From positions 1 to 64,000 of the forward strand of contig JANQQI010000086.1 of NCBI GenBank assembly GCA_028285085.1: a DNA stretch of 64,000 nucleotides, given 5' to 3'. Positions within the stretch are counted from its first letter, which is position 1. Every line of letters starts with the position of its first letter. The notes below the pieces were generated by a model that was not told where the DNA came from, made no database searches, and saw nothing but the letters and a program-made list of their open reading frames with translations. Position numbers and translations under genes: made by a program. The stretch is from Saprospiraceae bacterium. Its GTDB lineage: Bacteria; Bacteroidota; Bacteroidia; Chitinophagales; Saprospiraceae. Positions 54,601 through 63,499 of the stretch are shown here, piece by piece.

Positions 54601-57600
54601 TTGCCTACCCCAATCATTATGGGGGATTTAGATTTCTGTCAGGGTGGCAATTCTGTTTTGGACGCAGGTGCGGGTTACACCAACTATGTATGGACCGACG
54701 CGACGACTAATCAGACCATTACAGTGGATGCCTCCTCTTCAGTTGGGGTGACCGTCACCGATGCCAACGGGTGTACCGGTGAAACCCAAGTCAATATCAC
54801 TGTATTTGATAATCCAACGGTGAACATCACCGGAGATGATGAAATATGTGCAGGATTAAGCAGCACGCTTAATACCGATGGCACCTTTAATGATTATGTT
54901 TGGACGACTACTGAATCGGACCCAAGTATCGATGTGACCAATTCTGGCACTTACGGTGTCACCGTCACCGATGGCAATGGGTGTACCGGTGAGAATACCT
55001 ACAATGTTACAGTCTACCAAAATCCAGTACCGACCATTGGTGGCTCTGCCAGCTTCTGTTCGGGCTTTTCTACCATTCTTGACGGTGGTGCAGGTTATAC
55101 CGATTATGTTTGGACCGGAAATATCCCCACTCAAACTATAGAAGTATCCACAGGTGGCACCTACGGCCTGACCGTGACCGATGTAAATGGGTGTACCGGT
55201 GAAACCTCAATTGATGTGCAAGAAAGTACTTCTCTTGATCCGAATATTACCGGTGATCTAGAATACTGTATCGGTGATGGTACTACTCTGGACGCCGGAG
55301 CTGGCTTCGCTAGCTACGTTTGGACTGGAAATATTCAAACACAAGCTATCGCTATTAATACACCTGGTACTTACAGCGTCACGGTGACCGATGTTAACGG
55401 TTGTTCTGGTGAGACCTCGGTGTTGGTCGAGGAAAATGATTTGCCAACGGTCAATATTATCGGTAATACGCCGATCTGTGATGGCGATCAGGTCACCTTA
55501 GATGCCGGATTGGGATATAATAATTACGCTTGGTCGGATGCTTCTCTCAATCAAACTTTACAGGTAGGAACTAATGGTAATTATGGTGTCACAGTAACGG
55601 ATGGGAATGGTTGTACCAATGAGGATGAGGTAACGGTTGTGGTCAACGCTAATCCTACTCCAGTAATTAATGGAACAGATAATTTCTGTAGCGGTGATAA
55701 TGTCACCTTAACTACAGGTGCTTACACGAGCTATCTTTGGTCGGACACCTCCGTTGAGTCAGACCTAGAAGTCAGTGTTGGAGGCACTTATGGAGTGACC
55801 GTTACGGATGCGAATGGCTGTTCTGGCGAGACGCAATACGTGGTTACCGAAAACCCATTGCCTGAACCCGAAATTACGGGCGAATTAGAATTCTGTGCAG
55901 GCACCTCTACGACTTTGAGCGGCCCCGCCGGCTTCACTTACCAATGGTCAAATACCGAAGCTACTCAAACCATTGAAGTCACGAACGAAGATACCTACGA
56001 TTTGATCGTTACCGATGCGAATGGTTGCTCTGGGATTGCTAGTGTTCAGGTTATTGAAAATGCTTTACCCGAGCCAGATATCATAGGATCAACGACATTC
56101 TGTATTGGGAATTCAACAACGCTGAATGCTGGGGATTATATCACTTATGAATGGTCAGAAGGTAGTCTCACTCAAAGTATTGAGGTAGATGCTGAAGATA
56201 CCTACGCCGTAACGGTGACCGACGCGAATGGTTGTACCGCAATAGACGCCGTTGACGTTACCCAAAGCGTATCTTTAGAGCCGGTAATTGCCGGAGATTT
56301 ATCACTTTGTGAAGGTGAAACGGGTGTTCTTGATGCCGATGGCGGCTTTTTGACTTACCAATGGTCGACCACAGAAGTTACACCTTCAATTGAAGTTACA
56401 ACCACCGGGGATTATAGCGTCACGGTCAGTGATGCCTCGGGTTGTACCGGTGAGACAACCGTAAGCTTTGTCATGAATGCGAATCCAGTTGCCAGCATCG
56501 ATGGTGATGCGGAAATCTGTACTGGTGATAATACGATATTAGATGGTGGAACAGGCTTTGCCAGCTACCTTTGGAGTGATAATACCGCTAACCAAACGCT
56601 TGATGTTGCTAATGGTGGCAACTACAGTTTGACGGTTACAAACGCTGCGGGTTGCTCTGATATAGCCTTCTTTAGTGTAAATGAGAACCCTCTACCGGTT
56701 CCTGAAATTGTTGGGCCTCCTTCGTTCTGCTCTGGCAACACGGCCACACTCTCACTATCCGAAACTTACAGTACCTACTCCTGGTCCACGGGGGATAATA
56801 CCGAAAGTGTAACGATCAATACCGGTCAAATCGTTGATGTATTGGTTACTGATGTTAACGGTTGTAGCAATTCGACCTCAGTTGAGGTTATTGAAAATGC
56901 CTCTCTAACCCCGCAGATTGTTGGTGTGATAGAATTCTGTGAAGGTGATGCCTCTACGCTTGATGCTGGTAATGGCTACGCTACTTATGAATGGTCAAAT
57001 GGTTTTGAAACTCAGACCATCGAAGTTAGTCAAAGCGGTAATTACGGCGTAGTGGTAACCGATGCCGATGGCTGTAGTGGATCGACCAACGTTACCGTTA
57101 GTATCAACCAAAACCCAGAACCCGTAATCGCAGGTTCCAGTACTTTCTGTACAGGTAGCTTTACGACTCTGGATGCTGGTAACTACATCGACTTCCTTTG
57201 GTCGGATAACTCTTCGGATCAAACGATTACAGTAAATATCCCGGGTAATTATAGCGTAACGGTAACCGATGCGAATGGTTGTAGTGGAATAGGCGCTCAA
57301 CTGGTTGAGGAAAGCACCTCTCTAAATCCAGTGATTTCTGGAGAGCCTGCCTTCTGCCAAAGTGATAATACAACCTTGGATGCTGGTGCTGGATTTGATA
57401 GCTACGAATGGTCCACAGGTGACTTTACGCAAACCGTTTCTGTTGACTTAGCTGGAGATTATACCGTGACGGTATCCGATGCTCAAGGTTGTACCGGTGA
57501 AACGACGCTAAGTGTAAGTGAAATCCAACCACCTTCTGCGACACTACTGCCGGGTACAACGCTATGTAATACTGAGGCCGGTGGATCATTGGTGAATCTT

Positions 57601-60363
57601 TTTGAACTCATTACCGCAGGTGACGCCACTGGTACTTGGGAAGATACTGATAACTCAGGTGCATTTGGTCTATACGATAATCTGGATTTCAATACCATAA
57701 CAGCAGGTGATTACACCTTTACTTATACAACGAGTAGTGCTACGGCACCTTGCCCTGAGCAAAGTTATACAGTGACTGTTACGATCATCGACTGTTCTTG
57801 TCCAGATGTGACCTTCTTCAATGCTGATCCATTGTGTAACAGTGATGGCCAACTTGATTTGGCAACCATTGAAAATACAGCAGAAACCGGTGTTTGGGCG
57901 ATTCAACAAACCCCAGTTGGCATCAATCCAGCCACGATCGACGGTAGTCTCTTCGATGCCGCCGGAGCGGACGCTGGAGAATATGAGTTGAGCTTTACCT
58001 TGACGAATATGCCGCCACCGGGTTGCCCGGATGTCTACACTCAGTTTATGACTGTAGAACCAGAAGCTATAGCGGGGATACCAGATCTGCCCGTTGATTA
58101 TTGCGCGGATGAAAATGAAAATGTCAGCCTAGCCAACTTACTACAAAATGAGGATTTAGGTGGCGTATGGACCGAAACTTCTGCTAGCCCTTCCCAAGGT
58201 GGTGCGTTCGATCCAAGTACCGGTTCATTTACCACCGATGCGCAAATGCCAGGCTCTTATACCTTTAACTATGAAGTAGCTCCCGGTGGTGCTTGCCCAG
58301 AGGTAAACGCCGAAGTGGAAGTTATTATCAACGCACTACCAACCGTTGAAGCTGGTGAAAGTGTCGAATTGGCTTGTAACGATCCAGTATTGGCCTTAGA
58401 TGCTAATAATTCGACCAGCGGATTTGGTTACACCATTGCCTGGGATGGTCCGGGTTTGGTACTCGATGGTAGTGAAAACACCCTGGAGCCAAATGTCGAA
58501 CAAGCGGGTATGTACTCGCTGGTCATTACTAATACTCAGACCGGATGTTCCGATACCGATGTGGTAGAAGTCATGGCTGACTTAGAGGCACCTACGGCTC
58601 TCGCTGGCGATGATCAAGACATTACATGTATCGTCACAAGTGTGATGCTTCAAAGTGAAACACCGAATAGTCCAATGACTGAGTTTACTTGGGATGGTCC
58701 AGGCATCAACGCTACCAACGTCAATTTACCGAATCCAACCGTTGATATCGCTGGTACTTATACACTCATTATCACCAACATGGATAATGGCTGTGTATCT
58801 CTCCCGGACATTGTCAATGTTTTAGAAAATAATACCGATCCAACCGCAGAAATTCAGCAATCTACAGCGGAACTGAACTGTAACGTTTTGAGCCTTGATT
58901 TGATCGGTAATTCACCAAACAGTGATGTCGTTTATGAATGGCTAGATGAGAATGGTAATCAAATTGCGACGACGGCTGTGGTCGATGAAGTGGCTAATGG
59001 CGGGGTTTATACCTTCGTTGTGCTCGACACGATTACTGGCTGTAGTAGCAGTGACATTATTGAAATCGTCGATAATACCGGTTACCCCTTTGCTTCGGCA
59101 GGTATATCACAGACTATTGACTGCTACAATCCTGAAGTCACCTTAGATGGCTCTGCTTCAGAAGTTGGCAGCAGTATTATCTATGCATGGGTTGGCCCGG
59201 GTATTAGTACTCCGATTAATTCAATGAACCTGCCGACTACCCTCCCGGGCATGTATATCATTACCGTACAAAACAGTGAAAATGGTTGTGAGAATTCGGA
59301 TACCGTCATGGTGGATCAAAATACCATTACACCAGATGTGGTTATTCTAACGCCAGAGCAGCTCGATTGTACCGTTGATGAAGTCAATCTGGATGGTAGT
59401 GGTTCTTCTACTGGCCCGGATTTCACTTATAACTGGCTAGATGATAATGCGAATACACTAGGAACAACGAATAACCTGGTAGTAGATAATAGCGGAATGT
59501 ATTCCTTGGTGGTAACAGATTTGTCTAATGGTTGTACCTCGATTGATCTCGTTGAAGTGCTAGAAAATGAGAATGTTCCCGAAGCGGTTGTCATGGCTAT
59601 TGCTGATCCAAGCTGCTTCGATGAAGATGATGGTTTCTTTGCTATCCAATCAGTCATTGGAGGAAATGGGCCATACGTTTACTCCTTCAATGACGAGACG
59701 TTCTCAAGCAATACCTTATTCAATAATCTAACGGCTGGCACTTACGACTTGGCTCTGGAAGATGCGAACGGTTGTACTTGGGATACCACCATCGTACTGG
59801 ATAACCCAACGGAGTTAATTCTTGACCTCGGTACCGATTTGGTACTAGAACTTGGAGATAGTCTGACGGTAGATGTAAACATCAATATCTCAGATGCTCA
59901 GATCGATACTTTGATTTGGACACCTTACGAGCGTATTGACTGTGGCAATGAAGATTGTACAGAGATTGGCGTGAGCACCTTTGAACCATTTACATTGAGT
60001 GCTACCTTGATCGACATTTACGGTTGTACCGATGAAGATATGATTCAGGTACGCGTCAATAAGGATCGTCGTGTCTTTATTCCTAACGTCTTTAGTCCAA
60101 ATGGTGATGATAATAATGATGTTTTCTTCATCAACGCGGACGATGAGCAGGTAGAACAGATTAAGCAATTCTTGGTTTACAATCGCTGGGGAGAAATAGT
60201 CTACGAAGGCTTCAACTTCCAGCCTAATGATCCTGCTTACGGTTGGGATGGTCTCTTTAGAGATGAACCGATGAATCCTGCTGTCTTTGTTTACTACGCA
60301 GAAATTGAGTTTATCGATGGCCGGGTAGAAAGCTACAAAGGCGATGTCACTCTGGTGAAATAA
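51691..60363 (+). CDS. Giant T9SS type B adhesin 2 with nidogen-like (NIDO) domain
   Basis: A 2890-residue surface protein. The signal peptide is MRRFTLLLFAVLLSQCLLYS. Residues ~74-285 match a NIDO domain (FDFEFCGTIYNDVWINTNGN, VPMVAPFWADVDTR, NTFQLIISDG, NNIQFRYGD). A HYR/Ig-like region follows. At ~593-829 are three ~79-residue GGPYCxG repeats, and at ~830-1947 sixteen ~70-residue repeats (FCxGxxxxLDAGxGYxxYxW ... YSVTVTDANGCTGE). Mixed Ig-like modules run to ~2217. Five ~82-residue repeats (~2219-2632), an SprB-type repeat (~2633-2710) and a gliding-motility CTD (~2793-2890) match the end of giant 1 closely. Presumably it is T9SS-exported and tethered, and is a candidate adhesin for matrix, particles or other cells. 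Confidence 0.9.
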   Translation: MRRFTLLLFAVLLSQCLLYSQTAPPTVSKSQQKVPKSELIDLSAEQLVRQGHVPAEHLPNPTNQPANAFNGGARADCFDPYIPPDATYLPVPRNDDGSFYIADIGFDFEFCGTIYNDVWINTNGNISFTQGVGVFSPSGFPYNVPMVAPFWADVDTRNTACNEIVYKLFPNYMIVTWENVGWYNQQCNPTNTFQLIISDGTAPIIPAGNNIQFRYGDMAWTTGEASGGGPFGGVPATVGFNSGDNINYEQFGRFNLDNDNYDGPFGSNDGVDYLDGRCIMYNSGISSLDISCINFVGSLDGNCQLTVTPEDVSVLDVAGCSAATVTLSQEVFTCDDIGDNIITVTASNDVGQSASCTATVTILTGSCPATTIFPAGPFCESDPPTQLQAGPPGGSWSGPVSPSGLFDPAGAGPGIHLITYNSPTSCPSSASITIEVFSSPELTISPDPAEFCEEDGFVLLTATAFSGTPPYSTYNWSTPNGPQSGPIISAFFAGLYSVTITDANGCSAEAFTNVNVNPTPLVSIVDPGPICATESVVTLIGAPNGGTWAGDIVTPFGDIFPQIETPGIYPVTYTYMDGFGCMGTATINITITPTPNSFPSNGGPYCSGALIELFGGTDGIGSNISYSWTGPNGYTSSLQNPTDATDPGFYVLEVTVDGCISIPAATEVVINGAADAVALNGGPYCPGENIDLFGSTTATGNVITYEWNGPNAYSSFDQNPTDATESGEYILIVTVDGCPSTPVSTTVNFSNSPDVTAINTGPYCQGDGISLIGSTTSTGTTITYEWSGPNSYTSFDQAPMDATEAGDYQLIVTVDGCASLPAVTTVSINALPEPDITGAASFCVGSDAVLDAGVGYTDYVWTGNVPGQTLTVTSPGTYSVTVTDANGCTGVDAFVISQDQLPTPTITGADSFCEGGDVELDAGAGFTDYIWTGSVPGQTLMVTNAGTYSVTVTDANGCTGVDAFDVTENTLPTPIIMGDLDFCQGGNSVLDAGAGYTNYVWTDATTNQTITVDASSSVGVTVTDANGCTGETQVNITVFDNPTVNITGDDEICAGLSSTLNTDGTFNDYVWTTTESDPSIDVTNSGTYGVTVTDGNGCTGENTYNVTVYQNPVPTIGGSASFCSGFSTILDGGAGYTDYVWTGNIPTQTIEVSTGGTYGLTVTDVNGCTGETSIDVQESTSLDPNITGDLEYCIGDGTTLDAGAGFASYVWTGNIQTQAIAINTPGTYSVTVTDVNGCSGETSVLVEENDLPTVNIIGNTPICDGDQVTLDAGLGYNNYAWSDASLNQTLQVGTNGNYGVTVTDGNGCTNEDEVTVVVNANPTPVINGTDNFCSGDNVTLTTGAYTSYLWSDTSVESDLEVSVGGTYGVTVTDANGCSGETQYVVTENPLPEPEITGELEFCAGTSTTLSGPAGFTYQWSNTEATQTIEVTNEDTYDLIVTDANGCSGIASVQVIENALPEPDIIGSTTFCIGNSTTLNAGDYITYEWSEGSLTQSIEVDAEDTYAVTVTDANGCTAIDAVDVTQSVSLEPVIAGDLSLCEGETGVLDADGGFLTYQWSTTEVTPSIEVTTTGDYSVTVSDASGCTGETTVSFVMNANPVASIDGDAEICTGDNTILDGGTGFASYLWSDNTANQTLDVANGGNYSLTVTNAAGCSDIAFFSVNENPLPVPEIVGPPSFCSGNTATLSLSETYSTYSWSTGDNTESVTINTGQIVDVLVTDVNGCSNSTSVEVIENASLTPQIVGVIEFCEGDASTLDAGNGYATYEWSNGFETQTIEVSQSGNYGVVVTDADGCSGSTNVTVSINQNPEPVIAGSSTFCTGSFTTLDAGNYIDFLWSDNSSDQTITVNIPGNYSVTVTDANGCSGIGAQLVEESTSLNPVISGEPAFCQSDNTTLDAGAGFDSYEWSTGDFTQTVSVDLAGDYTVTVSDAQGCTGETTLSVSEIQPPSATLLPGTTLCNTEAGGSLVNLFELITAGDATGTWEDTDNSGAFGLYDNLDFNTITAGDYTFTYTTSSATAPCPEQSYTVTVTIIDCSCPDVTFFNADPLCNSDGQLDLATIENTAETGVWAIQQTPVGINPATIDGSLFDAAGADAGEYELSFTLTNMPPPGCPDVYTQFMTVEPEAIAGIPDLPVDYCADENENVSLANLLQNEDLGGVWTETSASPSQGGAFDPSTGSFTTDAQMPGSYTFNYEVAPGGACPEVNAEVEVIINALPTVEAGESVELACNDPVLALDANNSTSGFGYTIAWDGPGLVLDGSENTLEPNVEQAGMYSLVITNTQTGCSDTDVVEVMADLEAPTALAGDDQDITCIVTSVMLQSETPNSPMTEFTWDGPGINATNVNLPNPTVDIAGTYTLIITNMDNGCVSLPDIVNVLENNTDPTAEIQQSTAELNCNVLSLDLIGNSPNSDVVYEWLDENGNQIATTAVVDEVANGGVYTFVVLDTITGCSSSDIIEIVDNTGYPFASAGISQTIDCYNPEVTLDGSASEVGSSIIYAWVGPGISTPINSMNLPTTLPGMYIITVQNSENGCENSDTVMVDQNTITPDVVILTPEQLDCTVDEVNLDGSGSSTGPDFTYNWLDDNANTLGTTNNLVVDNSGMYSLVVTDLSNGCTSIDLVEVLENENVPEAVVMAIADPSCFDEDDGFFAIQSVIGGNGPYVYSFNDETFSSNTLFNNLTAGTYDLALEDANGCTWDTTIVLDNPTELILDLGTDLVLELGDSLTVDVNINISDAQIDTLIWTPYERIDCGNEDCTEIGVSTFEPFTLSATLIDIYGCTDEDMIQVRVNKDRRVFIPNVFSPNGDDNNDVFFINADDEQVEQIKQFLVYNRWGEIVYEGFNFQPNDPAYGWDGLFRDEPMNPAVFVYYAEIEFIDGRVESYKGDVTLVK
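54178..57530 (+). repeat. Sixteen tandem ~70-residue (210-nt) repeats in giant 2
   Basis: Sixteen successive units start at about LPEPDITGAASFCVGSD. Each has a Cys near position 14, LDAG, Y-x-W, an xQTIxVxxxGTYxVTVTD strand and DANGCTG. Units 1 and 2 share 51 of 53 nt (54319-54371 and 54529-54581), so some copies are recent. The two cysteines per unit are almost invariant and could form an intradomain disulfide. Confidence 0.88.
58345..59585 (+). repeat. Five ~82-residue Ig-like repeats shared with giant 1
   Basis: Five units of the type ITCxxxxVxLDGSxSxxGxxxxYxWDGPGI ... GxYxLxITNxxNGCxxxDxVxVxxN. Giant 1 has five units of the same kind at 49375-50593, followed in both proteins by one SprB-type repeat and the CTD. 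The modules are probably the stalk next to the outer membrane anchor. Confidence 0.8.
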
Positions 60364-60393
60364 GTCGTCAAACTTTAGGATTAAGTTATATTG

Positions 60394-60431
60394 AAAACTG
60401 ACGCGATGCGCTTGCATCGCGGCAGTTTTTT
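60394..60431 (+). terminator. Terminator of giant adhesin 2
   Basis: A long stem: AAAACTG, one mismatch, CGCGATGC (60394-60409), a 4-nt loop, GCATCGCG, one mismatch, CAGTTTT (60414-60429), with a T6 run at its end. Confidence 0.92.
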
Positions 60432-60599
60432 GTTTCCCGGTACTTCCACGCTGGTTTTCTTGTTAATGCGCAGAATTCCAGCTATTTTCAGGCGTTAAGT
60501 AAGGGTCAAAAAGGGACATTCCAACTTGTCGAAGTTTATTTCAACGTAATCCTCATCCTTGACCATTACAAAGCACAACGAACGAATAAAACCAACTTT

Positions 60600-62381
60600 A
60601 TGAATCTTGCAGGACTCGACTGGGCCATTATCGGCATTTTCTTTCTGATTTCCCTGACCATTGGTATTGTCGTCGCTAAGCGATCTGGCTCCAATATGGC
60701 CGAATTCTTTCTTTCTGGTCGTAATATGCCGTGGTGGCTACTGGGCGTATCAATGGTAGCTACGACATTTTCCGCTGATACACCTAATCTGGTCACTGAC
60801 ATTGTCCGCAACGATGGTGTGGCCGGCAACTGGGCCTGGTGGGCGTTCCTGGTTACCGGGATGCTGACGGTGTTTGTCTTTTCGAGGCTCTGGCGACGAT
60901 CAAATGTACTGACTGATCTGGAATTTTATGAACTCCGTTATAGTGGTCGGGGCGCTTCCTTCATTCGGATTTTCCGCGCTTTGTATCTGGGGATTGTCTT
61001 CAATGTGGTTATCATGGCAACGGTCTGTCTTGCAGCCGTAAAAATCAGCGCTACCCTGCTCAATATCTCACCGGTTCAGACGCTATTGATTGCTTCGATT
61101 ATCACCGTCGCCTATTCCGCAATTGGTGGACTAAGGGGCATTATTTATACTGATTTCTTTCAATTTGGCATTGCGATGATTGGTACCATTTGGGCGGCTT
61201 ATGTCATCATCAATCTCGAAGAAGTTGGAGGACTAAGTAATCTTCTGGCTCACGAAAACGTGAGTGGGAAGCTAAATATTCTACCAGATTTCTCGGATAC
61301 TGAAACCTTGATCCCGCTCTTGATTATTCCTTTAGCGGTGCAATGGTGGGCCGCCTACTACCCGGGAGCAGAGCCAGGCGGAGGCGGTTACGTAGCCCAG
61401 CGTATGCTCTCCGCCAAGGATGAAAAAAATGCGATGGGAGCTACGCTCTTGTTCAATTTTGCGCATTATGCTTTACGACCATGGCCCTGGATTTTAATTG
61501 CTTTGGCCTCGCTGGTCGTCTTCCCGGATTTGGTCAGTATCCAAGCTGCATTCCCGGATATTGATCCGGCCGTCATCGGAGATGATTTGGCTTATCCCGC
61601 TATGTTGACTTACTTACCGAGTGGCCTGCTCGGTTTAGTGATTGCTTCATTAATCGCGGCCTTTATGTCGACTATTTCGACGCACCTTAATTGGGGTGCA
61701 TCCTACATCACCAATGATGTATACAAACGTTTTGTCAAACCGGAGGCAACTGAAAAAGAACTCGTTTTACTCGGGCGAATCGCAACGGTTATTCTCATGG
61801 GACTTGCTGCAATGACAGCCATGTTCCTTGAAACCGCTAAAGAAGCATTTGATATCATTCTCTTGATTGGTGCGGGTACTGGTCTGATCTTTATCTTACG
61901 CTGGTTCTGGTGGCGAATCAATGCCTGGAGCGAAATCTCCGCGATGGTTATCTCCTTTATTGTAGCGGTATTTTTAAAACTTGGGCCTTTTGAATTTGAA
62001 GATCACTGGTCTCTAGTGATCGGAGTGGTGGCCACTACGATCGGTTGGCTAATCGTTACTTTTGCAACTACTCCAACGAATCAAGGAACACTACTTAATT
62101 TTTACCAAAAGACTAAACCAGCAAGTGTAGGTTGGCAACCGGTATTAAAACGCGCTGCCGCAGAAGGGCAATTAGCCAAGCAAGACGAAAATCAAGGTCA
62201 GTTACCTTTAGAGATTCTCTCTATGTTTATTGGCTGTCTGGCCGTTTATGGTGCCTTGTTTGCCACCGGGTATTGGATTTATGGCAATACTACCCCGGCT
62301 ATTATCTGTACGATACTCGCCATAGCTACCGTCGTTATTTTATTTAACTTGTGGGGGCGTTTAAAAGTGAATAAATCGTAA
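60600..62381 (+). CDS. Sodium:solute symporter (SSS family)
   Basis: A 593-residue inner-membrane symporter with about 13-14 hydrophobic helices. It begins LDWAIIGIFFLISLTIGIVV, then has the SSS hallmarks AEFFLSGRNMPWWLLGVSMVAT, TVAYSAIGGLRGIIYTD, and GLLGLVIASLIAAFMSTIST with the Na+-site serines, followed by LNWGASYITNDVYKRF. Sodium-coupled uptake is expected; the substrate is unknown. Downstream lie a cupin gene (29-nt gap) and a methionine aminopeptidase gene (12-nt gap), giving a probable three-gene unit without an obvious common pathway. Confidence 0.93.
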   Translation: MNLAGLDWAIIGIFFLISLTIGIVVAKRSGSNMAEFFLSGRNMPWWLLGVSMVATTFSADTPNLVTDIVRNDGVAGNWAWWAFLVTGMLTVFVFSRLWRRSNVLTDLEFYELRYSGRGASFIRIFRALYLGIVFNVVIMATVCLAAVKISATLLNISPVQTLLIASIITVAYSAIGGLRGIIYTDFFQFGIAMIGTIWAAYVIINLEEVGGLSNLLAHENVSGKLNILPDFSDTETLIPLLIIPLAVQWWAAYYPGAEPGGGGYVAQRMLSAKDEKNAMGATLLFNFAHYALRPWPWILIALASLVVFPDLVSIQAAFPDIDPAVIGDDLAYPAMLTYLPSGLLGLVIASLIAAFMSTISTHLNWGASYITNDVYKRFVKPEATEKELVLLGRIATVILMGLAAMTAMFLETAKEAFDIILLIGAGTGLIFILRWFWWRINAWSEISAMVISFIVAVFLKLGPFEFEDHWSLVIGVVATTIGWLIVTFATTPTNQGTLLNFYQKTKPASVGWQPVLKRAAAEGQLAKQDENQGQLPLEILSMFIGCLAVYGALFATGYWIYGNTTPAIICTILAIATVVILFNLWGRLKVNKS

Positions 62382-62410
62382 TTACGAAACTTTCAATTCG
62401 TTTGGAATAT

Positions 62411-62728
62411 ATGTTTAAAGAAATCGCATCAATCCCTAAGAAAGAAATTATCCCTGGTTTTCGCGGACGATTTGTGCATACCGAGCAATCAACTCTCGCT
62501 TATTGGGAAATTGACGCCGGAGCCGAATTACCGGAACACGCGCACCATCACGAACAAACCACGCAGGTTTTGGAAGGCCAATTTTCGTTTACGTTAGAAG
62601 GCGAAACCCGCATTTGCGAACCGGGGACAATCGTCGTTATTCCATCATACGCCAAGCATAGCGGTAAAGCCTTAACGCCTTGCCGACTTCTCGATACCTT
62701 TTGTCCCGTTAGAGAAGATTATCAGTAA
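62411..62728 (+). CDS. Small cupin-domain protein
   Basis: A 105-residue single-domain cupin. Metal-binding motif 1 is LPEHAHHHEQTTQVLEGQFSF, with His residues and Glu at the expected spacing. Motif 2 is PGTIVVIPSYAKHSGKAL, with the second-site His. There is no other domain and no signal peptide. Small cupins of this kind are isomerases, dioxygenases or sensors; which applies here is not visible. The start is the ATG at 62411; a TTG three codons earlier is less likely. Confidence 0.9.
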   Translation: MFKEIASIPKKEIIPGFRGRFVHTEQSTLAYWEIDAGAELPEHAHHHEQTTQVLEGQFSFTLEGETRICEPGTIVVIPSYAKHSGKALTPCRLLDTFCPVREDYQ

Positions 62729-62740
62729 AAAACTTCAATC

Positions 62741-63499
62741 ATGTCCATAGAAACCAAAGCTGAATTACAAGGCATGGAAGCGGTCGGTCGCGCCGTTGCG
62801 ATGACCCTAAAAAGCATGCAAGAATACGCCCGCCCCGGGATGTCTACCCTTGAATTGGATCAGTATGGTGCCACTATATTGGCTACTTTCGGAGCACGCT
62901 CAGCGCCAAAAAAGGATTATAATTTCCCCGGTGTAACTTGTATTAGCGTCAATCACGAGATCTGCCACGGTATTCCTCGGGCCACCACCATTTTGCGAGA
63001 AGGAGACTTAGTGAATATTGATGTCTCAGCTAGCTTAAATGGCTATTATGGTGATAATGGATGCTCTTTTGTGCTGGGAGAAGATAAACAACATCTGCAA
63101 CCGCTGGTTGATGCCTCGCGCAGTATTTTGAAGCTCGCCATATCTGAGATTAAAAGTAATGTACGCATCTCCGCGATTGGCGGATTGATTGAGCGCGAAG
63201 CGCGAAAACGTGGCTTTCGAGTGATCAAAAACTTATGTGGCCACGGTATTGGTCGACGCCTCCACGAAGCGCCTCGGGAAATCCCTAATTTTAAAGATCA
63301 CTTCAATCGTGGTCGCCTACGAAAAAATATGGTCATTGCTTTAGAGACCTTTATCTCCACCCGCGGGCAAATTGCTTACGAGCAAGCTGATGGCTGGACG
63401 ATGCAAACGAAAGATCGTAGCTTCGTAGCTCAACACGAGCATACCTTAGTAGTCACCGATGGTGCTCCGATTATTCTAACCGCAGGCAATGGCGTCTAA
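62741..63499 (+). CDS. map: Type I methionine aminopeptidase
   Basis: A 252-residue enzyme that removes the initiator methionine from new proteins. All five metal ligands are present: D94 (VNIDVSA), D105 (YGDNGCSF), H168 (LCGHGIG), E202 (ALETFIS) and E233 (AQHEHTLVV), with spacings like E. coli MAP. The conserved CISVNHEICHGIP and HEAPREIPNF segments are also intact. There is no N-terminal zinc/SH3 extension. It is not in the usual ribosomal-protein/adk context, so it may be a second MAP. Its stop codon overlaps the stop of the convergent transporter gene. Confidence 0.93.
   Translation: MSIETKAELQGMEAVGRAVAMTLKSMQEYARPGMSTLELDQYGATILATFGARSAPKKDYNFPGVTCISVNHEICHGIPRATTILREGDLVNIDVSASLNGYYGDNGCSFVLGEDKQHLQPLVDASRSILKLAISEIKSNVRISAIGGLIEREARKRGFRVIKNLCGHGIGRRLHEAPREIPNFKDHFNRGRLRKNMVIALETFISTRGQIAYEQADGWTMQTKDRSFVAQHEHTLVVTDGAPIILTAGNGV

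Noticed and set aside
44911-60363. CRISPR-like array or satellite DNA
   Set aside because: The periodicity is in-frame coding repetition (210-765 nt units) of protein domains, without short identical repeats and unique spacers.
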